Of a stretch of 64,000 nucleotides of DNA, positions 26,105 through 34,101 are shown one piece after another. Where the stretch lies: the NCBI RefSeq assembly GCF_900156545.1, contig NZ_FTNW01000007.1:248001-312000 (forward strand), given 5' to 3'. The translations under genes were made by a program, and so were the position numbers. This DNA comes from Aquipseudomonas alcaligenes. Its GTDB lineage: Bacteria; Pseudomonadota; Gammaproteobacteria; Pseudomonadales; Pseudomonadaceae. The notes beneath the pieces are model-generated. The model did not search any database. It saw nothing but the letters and a program-made list of their open reading frames with translations, and was not told the origin of the DNA. How positions within the stretch are numbered: position 1 is the stretch's first letter; each line of letters starts with the position of its first letter.

Positions 26105-26694
26105 TCTTCACTCCCGAACAGTTGACGGTCGATCAGGTCGCACAGGCAATGGATGGCCAGCAGGTGCACTTCCTGGATGCGTGCGGTGACCTTGGAGGGC
26201 ACGCGAATTTCCACGTCCTCCGGCAGCAGCAGTGAGGCCATGCCACCACCGTCGCGGCCGGTCAGGGCCACTACCAGCATTTCGCGGTCATGGGCGGCCT
26301 GGATGGCCTGGATCACGTTGGCCGAGTTGCCGCTGGTGGAGATCGCCAGCAGCACGTCGCCGGGCTGGCCGAGGGCGCGGATCTGTTTGGAAAACACCTC
26401 GTTGTAGCTGTAGTCGTTGGCGATCGAGGTGATGGTCGAGCTGTCGGTGGTCAGGGCGATGGCCGGCAGGCTGGGGCGCTCGCGCTCGAAGCGGTTGAGC
26501 AGTTCGGAGGAGAAGTGCTGGGCATCGCCGGCCGAGCCACCATTGCCGCAGGAGAGGATCTTGCCCTCGTTGAGCAGCGAATTGACCATCACCTGGCTGG
26601 CATGCTCGATGAAGGGGACCAGGACTTCCATAGCCTGCTGCTTGGTGTCGATGCTGGCCTGGAACATCTGGCGAATGCGGTTCTGCATATCCAT
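26101..26694 (-). CDS. diaA: SIS-domain protein, DiaA type (often annotated phosphoheptose isomerase GmhA)
   Basis: 197 aa SIS-fold protein. Seen are the CGNGGSAGDAQHFSSELLNRF loop region (sugar-phosphate binding in GmhA) and STSGNSANVIQAI. The N-terminus (MQNRIRQMFQASIDTKQQAME) and the neighbours lpoA, yraN and dolP match E. coli DiaA, which binds DnaA and helps replication timing. Automatic annotation often calls this gene gmhA, and I cannot exclude sedoheptulose-7-phosphate isomerase activity from sequence alone. It overlaps dolP by four bases, and 128 bases without a gene separate it from yraN. Confidence 0.85.
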   Translation of the reverse strand: MDMQNRIRQMFQASIDTKQQAMEVLVPFIEHASQVMVNSLLNEGKILSCGNGGSAGDAQHFSSELLNRFERERPSLPAIALTTDSSTITSIANDYSYNEVFSKQIRALGQPGDVLLAISTSGNSANVIQAIQAAHDREMLVVALTGRDGGGMASLLLPEDVEIRVPSKVTARIQEVHLLAIHCLCDLIDRQLFGSEE

Positions 26695-26822
26695 GGGAGG
26701 AAGACCTTAGGTGTGCTGGCTGATGAGACAGCCGGAAGAGTCGGAAGTCGCCGGGGCGTGATTAAAAGAGTTGTACCTGAGGGAGACGCCGCGGGCGACT
26801 AGAAATCCTTGATCGGGCCTAT

Positions 26823-27179
26823 TCACGTTTCGAAAGCGTTGCGTAGCCAGTTGAGCCCGGTAGTGCCGGGGCCTATCGCCACCACATCGAAGCGACAGGG
26901 TTGCTTTCCCCAGCGGCTCTCGCGTTGCAGGAACAGTTCTGCGGCGAGAATCAGGCGCTGGCGCTTGCGCCCGTCGACGCTCTCAAGCGCGCCGCCCCAG
27001 GCAGCGTGCTTGCGGTAGCGGACTTCGACGAATACTACTGTATCGCCGTCGAGCATGACCAGATCGAGCTCACCGCCGCGGCAGCTCCAGTTCTGCGCCA
27101 GCAGGCGCAGGCCGTGCTTCTGCAAGTGGTCGCAGGCCAGTGCCTCGGCCGCGCGACCACTGTCCTGGTTGCGGTTAAT
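26823..27179 (-). CDS. YraN-family endonuclease-like protein, start codon unclear
   Basis: UPF0102/YraN family, a small protein with a Holliday-junction-resolvase-like fold. The core GGELDLVMLDGDTVVFVEVR contains the PD-(D/E)xK-type residues Glu-Asp...Glu-Val-Lys/Arg (here VEVR). Function is unproven. The first standard in-frame start is TTG at 27125, giving 100 aa, but the 18 codons before it (27126-27179) encode NRNQDSGRAAEALACDH, which looks like the family N-terminus. No ATG, GTG or TTG occurs there. ATT at 27179, overlapping the lpoA stop, or CTG at 27140 are the options. The full 118 aa is listed on that basis. Confidence 0.75.
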   Translation of the reverse strand: MNRNQDSGRAAEALACDHLQKHGLRLLAQNWSCRGGELDLVMLDGDTVVFVEVRYRKHAAWGGALESVDGRKRQRLILAAELFLQRESRWGKQPCRFDVVAIGPGTTGLNWLRNAFET

Positions 27180-28986
27180 TGACGGCGTCCGGCAGGCGCT
27201 GAACCTGACCGCCGCGGAACTCGGCCCAGGGCAGTTGGCGCTCGATGCGCTGGGCCTGGTTCAGGCTGAGGTTGCCGGAGAGGCCTTCGACGCGGCTGTC
27301 CGGCAGGGCCTTGAGCTGGCTCAGGCGCGGGGCCAGGCGGAAGGCGTCGACGCCCATGGCGTAGAGGCGGCCGAGGCTGCCGGCGGCCTGCGGCCACTGC
27401 TGGTCGACCTGCTGGCGCAGCGGATCGTTGGCGTCCAGCAGCCAGGGAGTTTCGCAGAAGCGGATGCCTTCCAGATCCTGGTACTGCGTCGGGTTCTGTC
27501 CACCGGTGTAGAGGTGCGAGGTGGCATACACGGGCAGGTCGCCGGCGTACTGGAAGGCCAGGGTCGGTTTGATCTGCTGAGCCTGCTGCGGGGTGGCGGC
27601 GAGGAAAATGAAGTCGATGTCCTGGCGGCGCGCGGGCAGGGCGGCCAGCGGGGTACCCAGGGTGCTCTGCAGGCGCTTGGCGCGCGCTTCGCTCTGGCGC
27701 AGCTGGAGCAGGTCGGCGATCTGCTGGGCCAGCTCCACCGGCTGGTCGACGTGCTCGGCGGCGATCAGGTTGCCGCCGGCGGCCTGCCAGCTCTGCTGGA
27801 AGGCGGCCAGTACGCGGTTGCCCCACTCGCCCTGCGGTACCAGGGCTACGGCGCTGCGCATGCCATCGGCCCAGGCGCGACGGGCCACTTCGCGGGCTTC
27901 ATCCTCGGCGGCCAGGCCGAACTGGAATAGCTGAGCTGGCGCTTCGCGGCCGGCGTCGCTGTAGTTCAGGGCCAGGGTGGTCAGCGGCAGCTGCGGGCGC
28001 TCGCTGAGCTGCTTGACCAGCGGCTTCTCCAGCGGGCCGACGACCAGTTGCACGCCGTCGGCCTGGGCCTGGCGGTAGAAGTCATCCAGTGAGGACAGGC
28101 GCGAACTGTCGTACAGCAGTACTTCCGGTGGGTTCTGTCCGGCCTGCTGGGCCTGGTAGTGGGCGGCCAGGAAGCCGTCGCGCAGGGCGCGGGCCACCGA
28201 GGCCAGCTGACCTTCCTGCGGCAGCAGCAAGGCGATCTTCTGCAGCGGCTGGCCGGCCAGCTCCTTCAGTTTGCCCAGCGATTGCGGCAGCTGTTCGGCC
28301 GCGGGGTGGCCGGCGTGCTGGTTCTTCCAGGTGTCGATGGCGGCCAGCTGCTGGTCCGGGGTGCCGGCGTTCTTGGTGGCCAGGGCCAGGCTCAGCCAGC
28401 CGTCCAGATCACTGTCGCCGGAACTGATCAGCTGGCTCTGCGGCAGGCTGGAGACCAGCGCCCAGATGGTCTCATGGTTGGTCTGGGCGGCTTCGCCGGA
28501 CAGCAGCGGGGCGATGAATACGCGTTCGCGAGCGGCGGCCAGGGTCTGGCCATCGGCTTCGAGGGCGCGAGCCTGGACCAGCTGGGTGCGGATCTGCTGA
28601 TCCACCGGCAGTTCGGCCAGGCGCTCCAGGCTCGGGTGTTGCAGGGCCTTGAGTGCGCTCTTGGGTTTGTTGCGGGCCATCGCCAGCTCGGCGTCGAGGG
28701 TGGTGGCGAACACCTGTTGGGCGGGTTTAAGGCTGTCCAGCGACACTTCATCGAGGATGCGCGTGGCGCGACCGATGTCCTGCTGGCGCCAGGCCTGGTC
28801 GGCGGCTGACAGGCGCAGCAGTGCCGCCTGCTCGGGCGTGCTCTGGCTGGCCTGCTGCAGCAGCTGGTCGATGCTCGCCTGCGGTGTACGCGGCAGCTCG
28901 CCCAGGCTGGACGAGGGCGAGCCGGCGCAGGCGGCGAGCAGGCCGGCGAGGCAGAGGGCGGAAAGTGGGCGCAGGCAGGCGATCAT
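27175..28986 (-). CDS. lpoA: Outer-membrane lipoprotein LpoA (LppC), PBP1A activator
   Basis: 603 aa lipoprotein with a lipobox LAAC (Cys20) after a hydrophobic signal. The N-terminal part (about 25-260) is helical and TPR-like, and the C-terminal part (about 270-600) is the LppC domain with a periplasmic-binding-protein fold (KIALLLPQEGQLASVARALR, LVVGPLEKPLVKQLSER). LpoA in E. coli reaches from the outer membrane to stimulate PBP1A. It is divergent from rsmI and first in an apparent lpoA-yraN-diaA-dolP operon. Confidence 0.92.
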   Translation of the reverse strand: MIACLRPLSALCLAGLLAACAGSPSSSLGELPRTPQASIDQLLQQASQSTPEQAALLRLSAADQAWRQQDIGRATRILDEVSLDSLKPAQQVFATTLDAELAMARNKPKSALKALQHPSLERLAELPVDQQIRTQLVQARALEADGQTLAAARERVFIAPLLSGEAAQTNHETIWALVSSLPQSQLISSGDSDLDGWLSLALATKNAGTPDQQLAAIDTWKNQHAGHPAAEQLPQSLGKLKELAGQPLQKIALLLPQEGQLASVARALRDGFLAAHYQAQQAGQNPPEVLLYDSSRLSSLDDFYRQAQADGVQLVVGPLEKPLVKQLSERPQLPLTTLALNYSDAGREAPAQLFQFGLAAEDEAREVARRAWADGMRSAVALVPQGEWGNRVLAAFQQSWQAAGGNLIAAEHVDQPVELAQQIADLLQLRQSEARAKRLQSTLGTPLAALPARRQDIDFIFLAATPQQAQQIKPTLAFQYAGDLPVYATSHLYTGGQNPTQYQDLEGIRFCETPWLLDANDPLRQQVDQQWPQAAGSLGRLYAMGVDAFRLAPRLSQLKALPDSRVEGLSGNLSLNQAQRIERQLPWAEFRGGQVQRLPDAVN

Positions 28987-29049
28987 CTAATACGTTCCTG
29001 GTACTGATCAGAAAGAAGGCGGATTGTACCCAAGCCCTGCGGCAGGCGC

Positions 29050-29078
29050 GATGTCGAGACCTTGAAACGGGCTACAAT
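29050..29078 (+). promoter_or_regulatory. Possible rsmI promoter
   Basis: TACAAT at 29073-29078 is a good -10, 29 bases before the rsmI start. The -35 position (GATGTC, around 29050) is poor. Support is limited to the -10 match and its position in the 120-base divergent region. Confidence 0.35.
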
Positions 29079-29106
29079 GCGCGCTTTGCGCAATTGAGGT
29101 GTGTCC

Positions 29107-29976
29107 GTGAGTGCTTCCGTCGTTCCTGCTGCCGCCGGCACCCTGTATGTGGTGGCCACGCCTATCGGCAATCTCGATGACATCAGCGCGCGCGCGCTGC
29201 GCATTCTCGGCCAGGTGGCGCTGATCGCCGCCGAGGACACCCGTCACTCGGTGCGCCTGCTGCAGCACTTTGGGATCGCCACGCCTTTGGCGGCTTGTCA
29301 TGAACACAATGAGCGTGACCAGGGCGGGCGTTTCCTCGCGCGCCTGCAGGCGGGCGAGGATGTGGCGCTGATCTCCGATGCTGGCACGCCGCTGATCTCC
29401 GATCCGGGCTTTCACCTGGTGCGTGCGGCGCGCGCCGCCGGTATCCGCGTGGTGCCGGTGCCGGGCGCCTGCGCGCTGATCGCCGCGCTGTCGGCGGCGG
29501 GTTTGCCGTCCGATCGTTTCAGCTTCGAGGGTTTTCTGCCGGCCAAGGCGGTGGGGCGCCGGTCGCGTCTGGAGCAGGTGCGCGAGGATGGGCGCACGCT
29601 GATCTATTACGAGGCGCCGCATCGCCTGCTGGAGTCACTGGCCGATATGCGCGATGTCTTCAGTGCGGACCGCCAGGCGGTGCTGGGGCGTGAGCTGACC
29701 AAGACCTTCGAGACACTCAAGGGGCTGCCGCTGGGTGAGCTGCATGACTGGGTGGCGGCCGACAGCAATCAGCAGCGCGGCGAGTGCGTGATCCTGGTCG
29801 CCGGCTGGCAGGCGCCGGAAGGCGAGGAGGCGGTGAGCAGTGAAGCGCTGCGTGTGCTCGATCTGCTGCTCGCCGAGTTGCCGCTCAAGCGCGCGGCAGC
29901 ACTGGCGGCGGAGATCACCGGGGTGCGCAAAAATCTGCTGTACCAGGCTGCACTCGATCGGCAGAAGGACGCTTGA
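29107..29976 (+). CDS. rsmI: 16S rRNA 2'-O-methyltransferase RsmI (C1402)
   Basis: 289 aa SAM-dependent methyltransferase of the tetrapyrrole-methylase fold, which modifies C1402 of 16S rRNA. Family motifs are TLYVVATPIGNLDDIS, AAEDTRHSVRLL, LISDAGTPLISDPG and VVPVPGACALIAALSAAGLPS. Two adjacent in-frame GTG starts exist (29101, 29107). The second is chosen because GAGGT ends six bases before it, whereas it lies immediately next to the first. It is divergent from lpoA, as in E. coli (yraL/rsmI). Confidence 0.93.
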   Translation: MSASVVPAAAGTLYVVATPIGNLDDISARALRILGQVALIAAEDTRHSVRLLQHFGIATPLAACHEHNERDQGGRFLARLQAGEDVALISDAGTPLISDPGFHLVRAARAAGIRVVPVPGACALIAALSAAGLPSDRFSFEGFLPAKAVGRRSRLEQVREDGRTLIYYEAPHRLLESLADMRDVFSADRQAVLGRELTKTFETLKGLPLGELHDWVAADSNQQRGECVILVAGWQAPEGEEAVSSEALRVLDLLLAELPLKRAAALAAEITGVRKNLLYQAALDRQKDA

Positions 29977-30014
29977 GCTTGTCCTCAAGCGCCTGGCTCG
30001 TTACCCTTGGCGGC

Positions 30015-30365
30015 GGAGAGTCGATCGGACAGTCGCTGCCTTCTTTATCGAAGGGGGAGGAAAGTCCGGGCTCCATAGGGCGGAGTGCCAGGTAACGCCT
30101 GGGAGGCGCGAGCCTACGGAAAGTGCCACAGAAAACAACCGCCTAAGCGTTTCGGCGCCGGTAAGGGTGAAAAGGTGCGGTAAGAGCGCACCGCACGGCT
30201 GGTAACAGTCCGTGGCTAGGCAAACCCCACTCGGAGCAAGACCAAATAGGGTTCCATCGGCGTGGCCCGCGCTGGAACCGGGTAGGTTGCTAGAGGCGTA
30301 CAGCGATGTGCGTCGTAGAGGAATGACTGTCCTCGACAGAACCCGGCTTACAGATCGACTCTCCA
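30015..30365 (+). ncRNA. rnpB: RNase P RNA (RnpB), bacterial type A
   Basis: The catalytic RNA of RNase P, which matures tRNA 5' ends. The 5' GGAGAGTCGAT pairs with the 3' ATCGACTCTCC, closing helix P1. The diagnostic conserved blocks are present: GGAGGAAAGTCCGGGCTCC near 30057, ACAGAAAACAACCGCC, GGTAAGGGTGAAAAGGTG, GGTAACAGTCCG, AGACCAAATAGGG and the 3' ACAGAACCCGGCTTA. The length of about 351 nt is normal for type A. Exact ends are set by the P1 pairing and may be off by a few bases. Confidence 0.95.
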
Positions 30366-30557
30366 CCTTTCCCTTCTATCTGCTCCACCTCTCAATACCG
30401 AAAAAATCTTACTCTTGAGAAACTACTTTAAGTTCGAAGTTTAGCTTCCTGAGCTCGCTGAAATTCGCCCTCAAAATACCCTCGTTTTTCCTCTCAAAAC
30501 GCCCCTCTTAGTTCGCTAAATCACCGTCCTATAAGGATTTTTCCGAGTTTGCGCGCC
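30366..30557. other. AT-rich gap between rnpB and mraZ with weak internal repeats
   Basis: About 190 bases of clearly lower GC than the surroundings, with no supported gene. It contains three similar short stretches: CCTCTCAATACC (30388), CCCTCAAAATACC (30468) and CCTCTCAAAACGCC (30490). It also has a pair of related stretches, GAGCTCGCTGAAAT (30451) and TAGTTCGCTAAAT (30509). It may hold the rnpB 3' trailer and upstream control of the dcw cluster. Confidence 0.5.
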
Positions 30558-30587
30558 TTGACGCTAGGGCTGGTGCATTCCTATAGT
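30558..30587 (+). promoter_or_regulatory. Sigma-70 promoter of mraZ (dcw cluster)
   Basis: TTGACG at 30558-30563 and TATAGT at 30582-30587, 18 bases apart, 77 bases before the mraZ start and immediately upstream of the MraZ-box array. It is the best promoter match in this part of the window and likely drives the first dcw genes. Confidence 0.75.
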
Positions 30588-30595
30588 GTGCCGAA

Positions 30596-30630
30596 GTGGT
30601 ACAAAGTGGAAAAAAGTGGGTCAAAAGGGC
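30596..30630 (+). promoter_or_regulatory. mraZ: MraZ-box array (autoregulatory operator)
   Basis: GTGGT, GTGGA, GTGGG and AGGGC start at 30596, 30606, 30616 and 30626, exactly 10 bases apart with A-rich 5-base spacers. MraZ is known to bind TGGGN-type repeats separated by 5 bases just downstream of its own promoter. The array begins about nine bases after the -10, so bound MraZ would cover the transcription start. The fourth unit is degenerate. Confidence 0.8.
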
Positions 30631-30663
30631 ATGGAAAGCTAATAACAGTGGGGAAGCGCAGCC

Positions 30664-31119
30664 TTGTTTCGTGGAGCTAACGCCATCAGTCTCGACGCCA
30701 AAGGGCGACTCGCGATGCCAAGTCGGTATCGCGACGAGCTCGTTGTGCGTTGTGGCGGTCAGCTCATCGTCACCATCGATGCCGTCGACCCCTGCCTGTG
30801 TGTCTATCCCCTGCCCGAGTGGGAGCTGATCGAGGCCAAGCTGCGTGACCTGCCCTCCCTGCGCGAAGAGACCCGCCGCCTGCAGCGCCTGCTGATCGGC
30901 AACGCCGTGGACATCGAGCTGGACGGCAGTGGTCGTTTCCTCGTGCCGCCGCGCCTACGCGCCCATGCCGGCCTGGACAAGCACGCGATGCTGGTCGGCC
31001 AACTGAACAAATTCCAACTGTGGAACGAAGATGCCTGGAACGCGCTTGCCGACGCCGACCTGGCTGCCATCAAACAGCCCGGTGCCCTGCCGGACGACTT
31101 GCGTGATCTGATCCTGTGA
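30664..31119 (+). CDS. mraZ: Transcriptional regulator MraZ
   Basis: 151 aa DNA-binding protein with two SpoVT/AbrB-like repeats, each with the family Asp-x-x-x-Arg motif (DAKGRLAMPSRYR near 11-23 and DGSGRFLVPPRLR in the second half). It represses its own promoter and the downstream dcw genes in E. coli. The start is TTG at 30664, giving MFRGANAISLDAKG, which matches MraZ N-termini; GGGGAA lies about eight bases upstream and no ATG is available. It is followed at once by rsmH. Confidence 0.93.
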   Translation: MFRGANAISLDAKGRLAMPSRYRDELVVRCGGQLIVTIDAVDPCLCVYPLPEWELIEAKLRDLPSLREETRRLQRLLIGNAVDIELDGSGRFLVPPRLRAHAGLDKHAMLVGQLNKFQLWNEDAWNALADADLAAIKQPGALPDDLRDLIL

Positions 31120-31121
31120 CC

Positions 31122-32063
31122 ATGACCAGCAGCTTCCGCCATATCACCGTGCTGCTCGACGAGGCCGTCGAGGCCCTCGCCGTGCGCGCCGATGGCTGCT
31201 ACATGGATGGCACCTTCGGGCGCGGAGGGCACAGTCGGCTGATCCTTGAAAGGCTCGGGCCAGACGGTCGGCTGCTTGGATTCGACAAGGATCCACAGGC
31301 GATCGCGACGGGGAATGCACTGGCGGCCGAAGACGGCCGCTTCGTCGTTGTACAGCGCAGCTTCGCCGACCTCGGTGAAGAAGCAGTCGCGCGCGGCCTG
31401 CTGGGCAAGGTCGACGGTCTGCTGCTCGACCTCGGGGTGTCCTCGCCGCAGCTGGACGATGCCGAGCGCGGCTTCAGCTTCCTCAACGACGGCCCGCTGG
31501 ACATGCGCATGAACCCGGATGCCGGCATCAGTGCAGCCCAGTTCATCGCCAGCGCCAGCGCCGACGAGATTGCCCGGGTGTTCAAGGAGTACGGCGAGGA
31601 GCGTTTTGCCAAGCGCATGGCGCGTGCCGTGGTCGAGCGTCGTGAGCTCAAGCCATTCGAACGCACCGCCGACCTGGCGCAGGTGCTCACCGATGCCAAT
31701 CCGGCTTGGGAAAAGGGCAAGAATCCGGCGACCCGTGCCTTCCAGGGGTTGCGCATCCACGTCAACAACGAATTGGGCGACCTCGAGCGCGGCCTCGACG
31801 CGGCGCTGGAGGCCCTGGCGGTCGGCGGGCGTCTGGTGGTGATCAGCTTCCATTCGCTGGAAGATCGCATCGTCAAACAGTTCATGAAGCGTCAGGCCAA
31901 GGGCGAAGCGGACAACCTGCCGCGCGACCTGCCGATCATTCCCAAGGCCTTCGAGCCGCGCCTGAAGCTGCTGGGCAAGCCCATCTATGCCGGCGAAGCC
32001 GAGCTCAAGGCCAATCCGCGCTCGCGCAGCGCGGTGATGCGCGTGGCGGAGAAGCTGCGTTGA
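31122..32063 (+). CDS. rsmH: 16S rRNA N4-methyltransferase RsmH (MraW)
   Basis: 313 aa SAM-dependent methyltransferase acting on C1402 of 16S rRNA, the same nucleotide that RsmI modifies at the 2'-OH. Motifs are HITVLLDEAVEAL, DGTFGRGGHSRLIL, DLGVSSPQLDDAERGFSF and FQGLRIHVNNEL. A GTG at 31116 overlapping the mraZ stop is an alternative start that would add two residues. It overlaps ftsL by four bases. Confidence 0.95.
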   Translation: MTSSFRHITVLLDEAVEALAVRADGCYMDGTFGRGGHSRLILERLGPDGRLLGFDKDPQAIATGNALAAEDGRFVVVQRSFADLGEEAVARGLLGKVDGLLLDLGVSSPQLDDAERGFSFLNDGPLDMRMNPDAGISAAQFIASASADEIARVFKEYGEERFAKRMARAVVERRELKPFERTADLAQVLTDANPAWEKGKNPATRAFQGLRIHVNNELGDLERGLDAALEALAVGGRLVVISFHSLEDRIVKQFMKRQAKGEADNLPRDLPIIPKAFEPRLKLLGKPIYAGEAELKANPRSRSAVMRVAEKLR

Positions 32064-32353
32064 GCCGCCTGTACGCCAAGCCGCTGCCGCCCGGCACCTT
32101 GCTGCTGGTGCTGCTGTTCGCTGCCGTGCTGCTGTCGGCCATTGCGGTCGCCTACAGCGCGCACTGGAATCGCCAGCTGCTCAATGCGCTCTATACCGAG
32201 CTCAGCGTGCGCGACAAGATCCAGGCCGAATGGGGGCGCCTGGTGCTTGAGCAGAGCACCTGGACCGCGCACAACCGTATCGAGGCCCTGGCTGCTGGGC
32301 AGCTGAAGATGCGCATCCCCGAGCCGACCGAAGTGCAGATGGTGGCGCCATGA
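32060..32353 (+). CDS. ftsL: Cell division protein FtsL
   Basis: 97 aa bitopic membrane protein of the divisome; it forms a complex with FtsB and FtsQ and helps activate FtsWI. A short cytoplasmic tail (SRLYAKPLPPG) is followed by one transmembrane helix (about 13-34, TLLLVLLFAAVLLSAIAVAY) and a periplasmic coiled coil (about 40-85). The start is TTG at 32060, overlapping the rsmH TGA, because no ATG is available in frame and this start gives the normal FtsL length. It overlaps ftsI by four bases. Confidence 0.9.
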   Translation: MSRLYAKPLPPGTLLLVLLFAAVLLSAIAVAYSAHWNRQLLNALYTELSVRDKIQAEWGRLVLEQSTWTAHNRIEALAAGQLKMRIPEPTEVQMVAP

Positions 32354-34101
32354 TCGGTCTCGAAGGCGCTCTCTATCCCTGGCGTTTCCGCCTGGTGCTG
32401 GCGCTGCTGGCGCTGATGGTGGGTGCCATCGTCTGGCGTATCGTCGATCTGCATGTGATCGACCATGACTTCCTGCAGGCCCATGGCGATGCGCGCAGCG
32501 TGCGGCATATCCCGATCCCCGCACACCGCGGCCTGATCACCGACCGCAACGGCGAGCCGCTGGCCGTCAGTACTCCGGTCACTACCCTGTGGGCCAATGG
32601 TAAGGAGCTGTTCAAGGCGCAGGAGCGCTGGGGCGACCTGGCGGCTGCCCTGGGGCAGGAGCCTGGCTCCTTCTCCCGGCGCCTGACCCAGGCCCAGGAC
32701 CGCGAGTTCATGTACCTGGTGCGTGGTCTCACGCCGGAGCAGGGCCAGCGCATCCTCGACCTCAAGGTGCCGGGCGTTTATGGCCTGGAAGAGTTCCGCC
32801 GCTTCTATCCGGCGGGCGAAGTCACGGCCCATGTGGTCGGCTTCACTGATGTCGACGATAAGGGGCGTGAGGGCGTCGAGCTGGCCTTCGAGGAGTGGCT
32901 GGCCGGCGTGCCGGGCAAGCGCCAGGTGCTCAAGGATCGTCGTGGTCGCCTGATCAAGGACGTGCAGGTCACCCAGAACGCCAAGGCCGGCAAGACCCTG
33001 GCCCTGTCCATCGACCTGCGCCTGCAGTACCTGGCCCACCGCGAACTGCGCAATGCGCTGATCGAACAGGGTGCCAAGGCCGGCAGCCTGGTGATGATCG
33101 ACGTGAAGACCGGCGAGATCCTCGCCATGGTCAACCAGCCTTCCTACAACCCGAACAACCGCCGCAACCTGCAGCCGGCGGCCATGCGCAACCGCGCCAT
33201 GATCGACGTGTTCGAGCCGGGTTCCACCGTCAAGCCGATCTCCATGGCCGCCGCCCTGCAGACCGGGCGCTGGAAGCCGGAGGACAAGGTCGAGGTCTAC
33301 CCGGGCTCGCTGCAGATCGGTCGCTACACCATCAAGGACGTGTCCAAGACCCAGGGGCCAATCCTCGACCTGACCGGTATCCTGATCAACTCGTCCAACG
33401 TCGGCATGAGCAAGATCGCCTTCGATATCGGTGGCGAGACCATCCACGACATGATGGCCAAGGTCGGCTTCGGCCAGGACACCGGGCTGGGCTTCCCGGG
33501 TGAGCGCGTTGGCGAGCTGCCAAACCACCGCGAGTGGCGCAAGGCCGAGACTGCCACCCTGTCCTATGGCTACGGCGTGTCGGTGACTGCCATCCAGCTG
33601 GCCCATGCCTATGCCACCCTGGCCAACAACGGTCAGGTGCTGCCGCTGTCCATGACTCGCGTCGACCGCCAGCCGGTGGGTGCCCAGGTGGTTCCGCCGG
33701 AGGTGGCCAAGAACCTGCAGATGATGCTGCAGCAGGTCGTCGAGGCGCCGCGCGGCGTGTTCCGCGCCCAGGTTCCGGGCTACCACGTCTCCGGCAAGAG
33801 CGGTACGGCGCGCAAGGCCAGTGTCGGCACCAAGGGTTATACCGAGAACGCCTATCGCTCGATGTTTGCCGGCTTCGCTCCCAGCACCAACCCTCGTATC
33901 GCCATGATGGTGGTGATCGACGAGCCGAGCAAAGGCGGCTACTTCGGCGGCCTGGTCTCTGCACCGGTGTTCAGCAAGGTCATGGCTGGCTCGCTGCGTC
34001 TGATGAACATTACCCCTGACAACCTGCCGCCGCCGGTCGCACCGGCCGCGGCGCAGCCGCAGACTGCCGCTGCGGCCGCCACACCGGGAGGGCGAATCTG
34101 A
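32350..34101 (+). CDS. ftsI: Septal peptidoglycan transpeptidase FtsI (PBP3)
   Basis: Class B penicillin-binding protein, 583 aa, which cross-links septal peptidoglycan and is the main target of several beta-lactams in Pseudomonas. One N-terminal transmembrane segment (about 15-35) is followed by a pedestal domain and a transpeptidase domain with STVK (active Ser292), SSN (in NSSNVG) and KSGT. The C-terminus ends in an Ala/Pro-rich tail. It is coupled to ftsL and murE by overlaps. Confidence 0.97.
   Translation: MIGLEGALYPWRFRLVLALLALMVGAIVWRIVDLHVIDHDFLQAHGDARSVRHIPIPAHRGLITDRNGEPLAVSTPVTTLWANGKELFKAQERWGDLAAALGQEPGSFSRRLTQAQDREFMYLVRGLTPEQGQRILDLKVPGVYGLEEFRRFYPAGEVTAHVVGFTDVDDKGREGVELAFEEWLAGVPGKRQVLKDRRGRLIKDVQVTQNAKAGKTLALSIDLRLQYLAHRELRNALIEQGAKAGSLVMIDVKTGEILAMVNQPSYNPNNRRNLQPAAMRNRAMIDVFEPGSTVKPISMAAALQTGRWKPEDKVEVYPGSLQIGRYTIKDVSKTQGPILDLTGILINSSNVGMSKIAFDIGGETIHDMMAKVGFGQDTGLGFPGERVGELPNHREWRKAETATLSYGYGVSVTAIQLAHAYATLANNGQVLPLSMTRVDRQPVGAQVVPPEVAKNLQMMLQQVVEAPRGVFRAQVPGYHVSGKSGTARKASVGTKGYTENAYRSMFAGFAPSTNPRIAMMVVIDEPSKGGYFGGLVSAPVFSKVMAGSLRLMNITPDNLPPPVAPAAAQPQTAAAAATPGGRI

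Noticed and set aside
26101..26694. Calling the SIS-domain gene a lipopolysaccharide heptose enzyme (GmhA) outright.
   Set aside because: The gene neighbourhood and N-terminus fit DiaA better; the activity is left open.
27035..27826. Minus-strand open frame of 263 codons overlapping lpoA and yraN.
   Set aside because: The translation is Arg/Pro/Ala-rich with no motif, and both overlapped genes are supported by family features.
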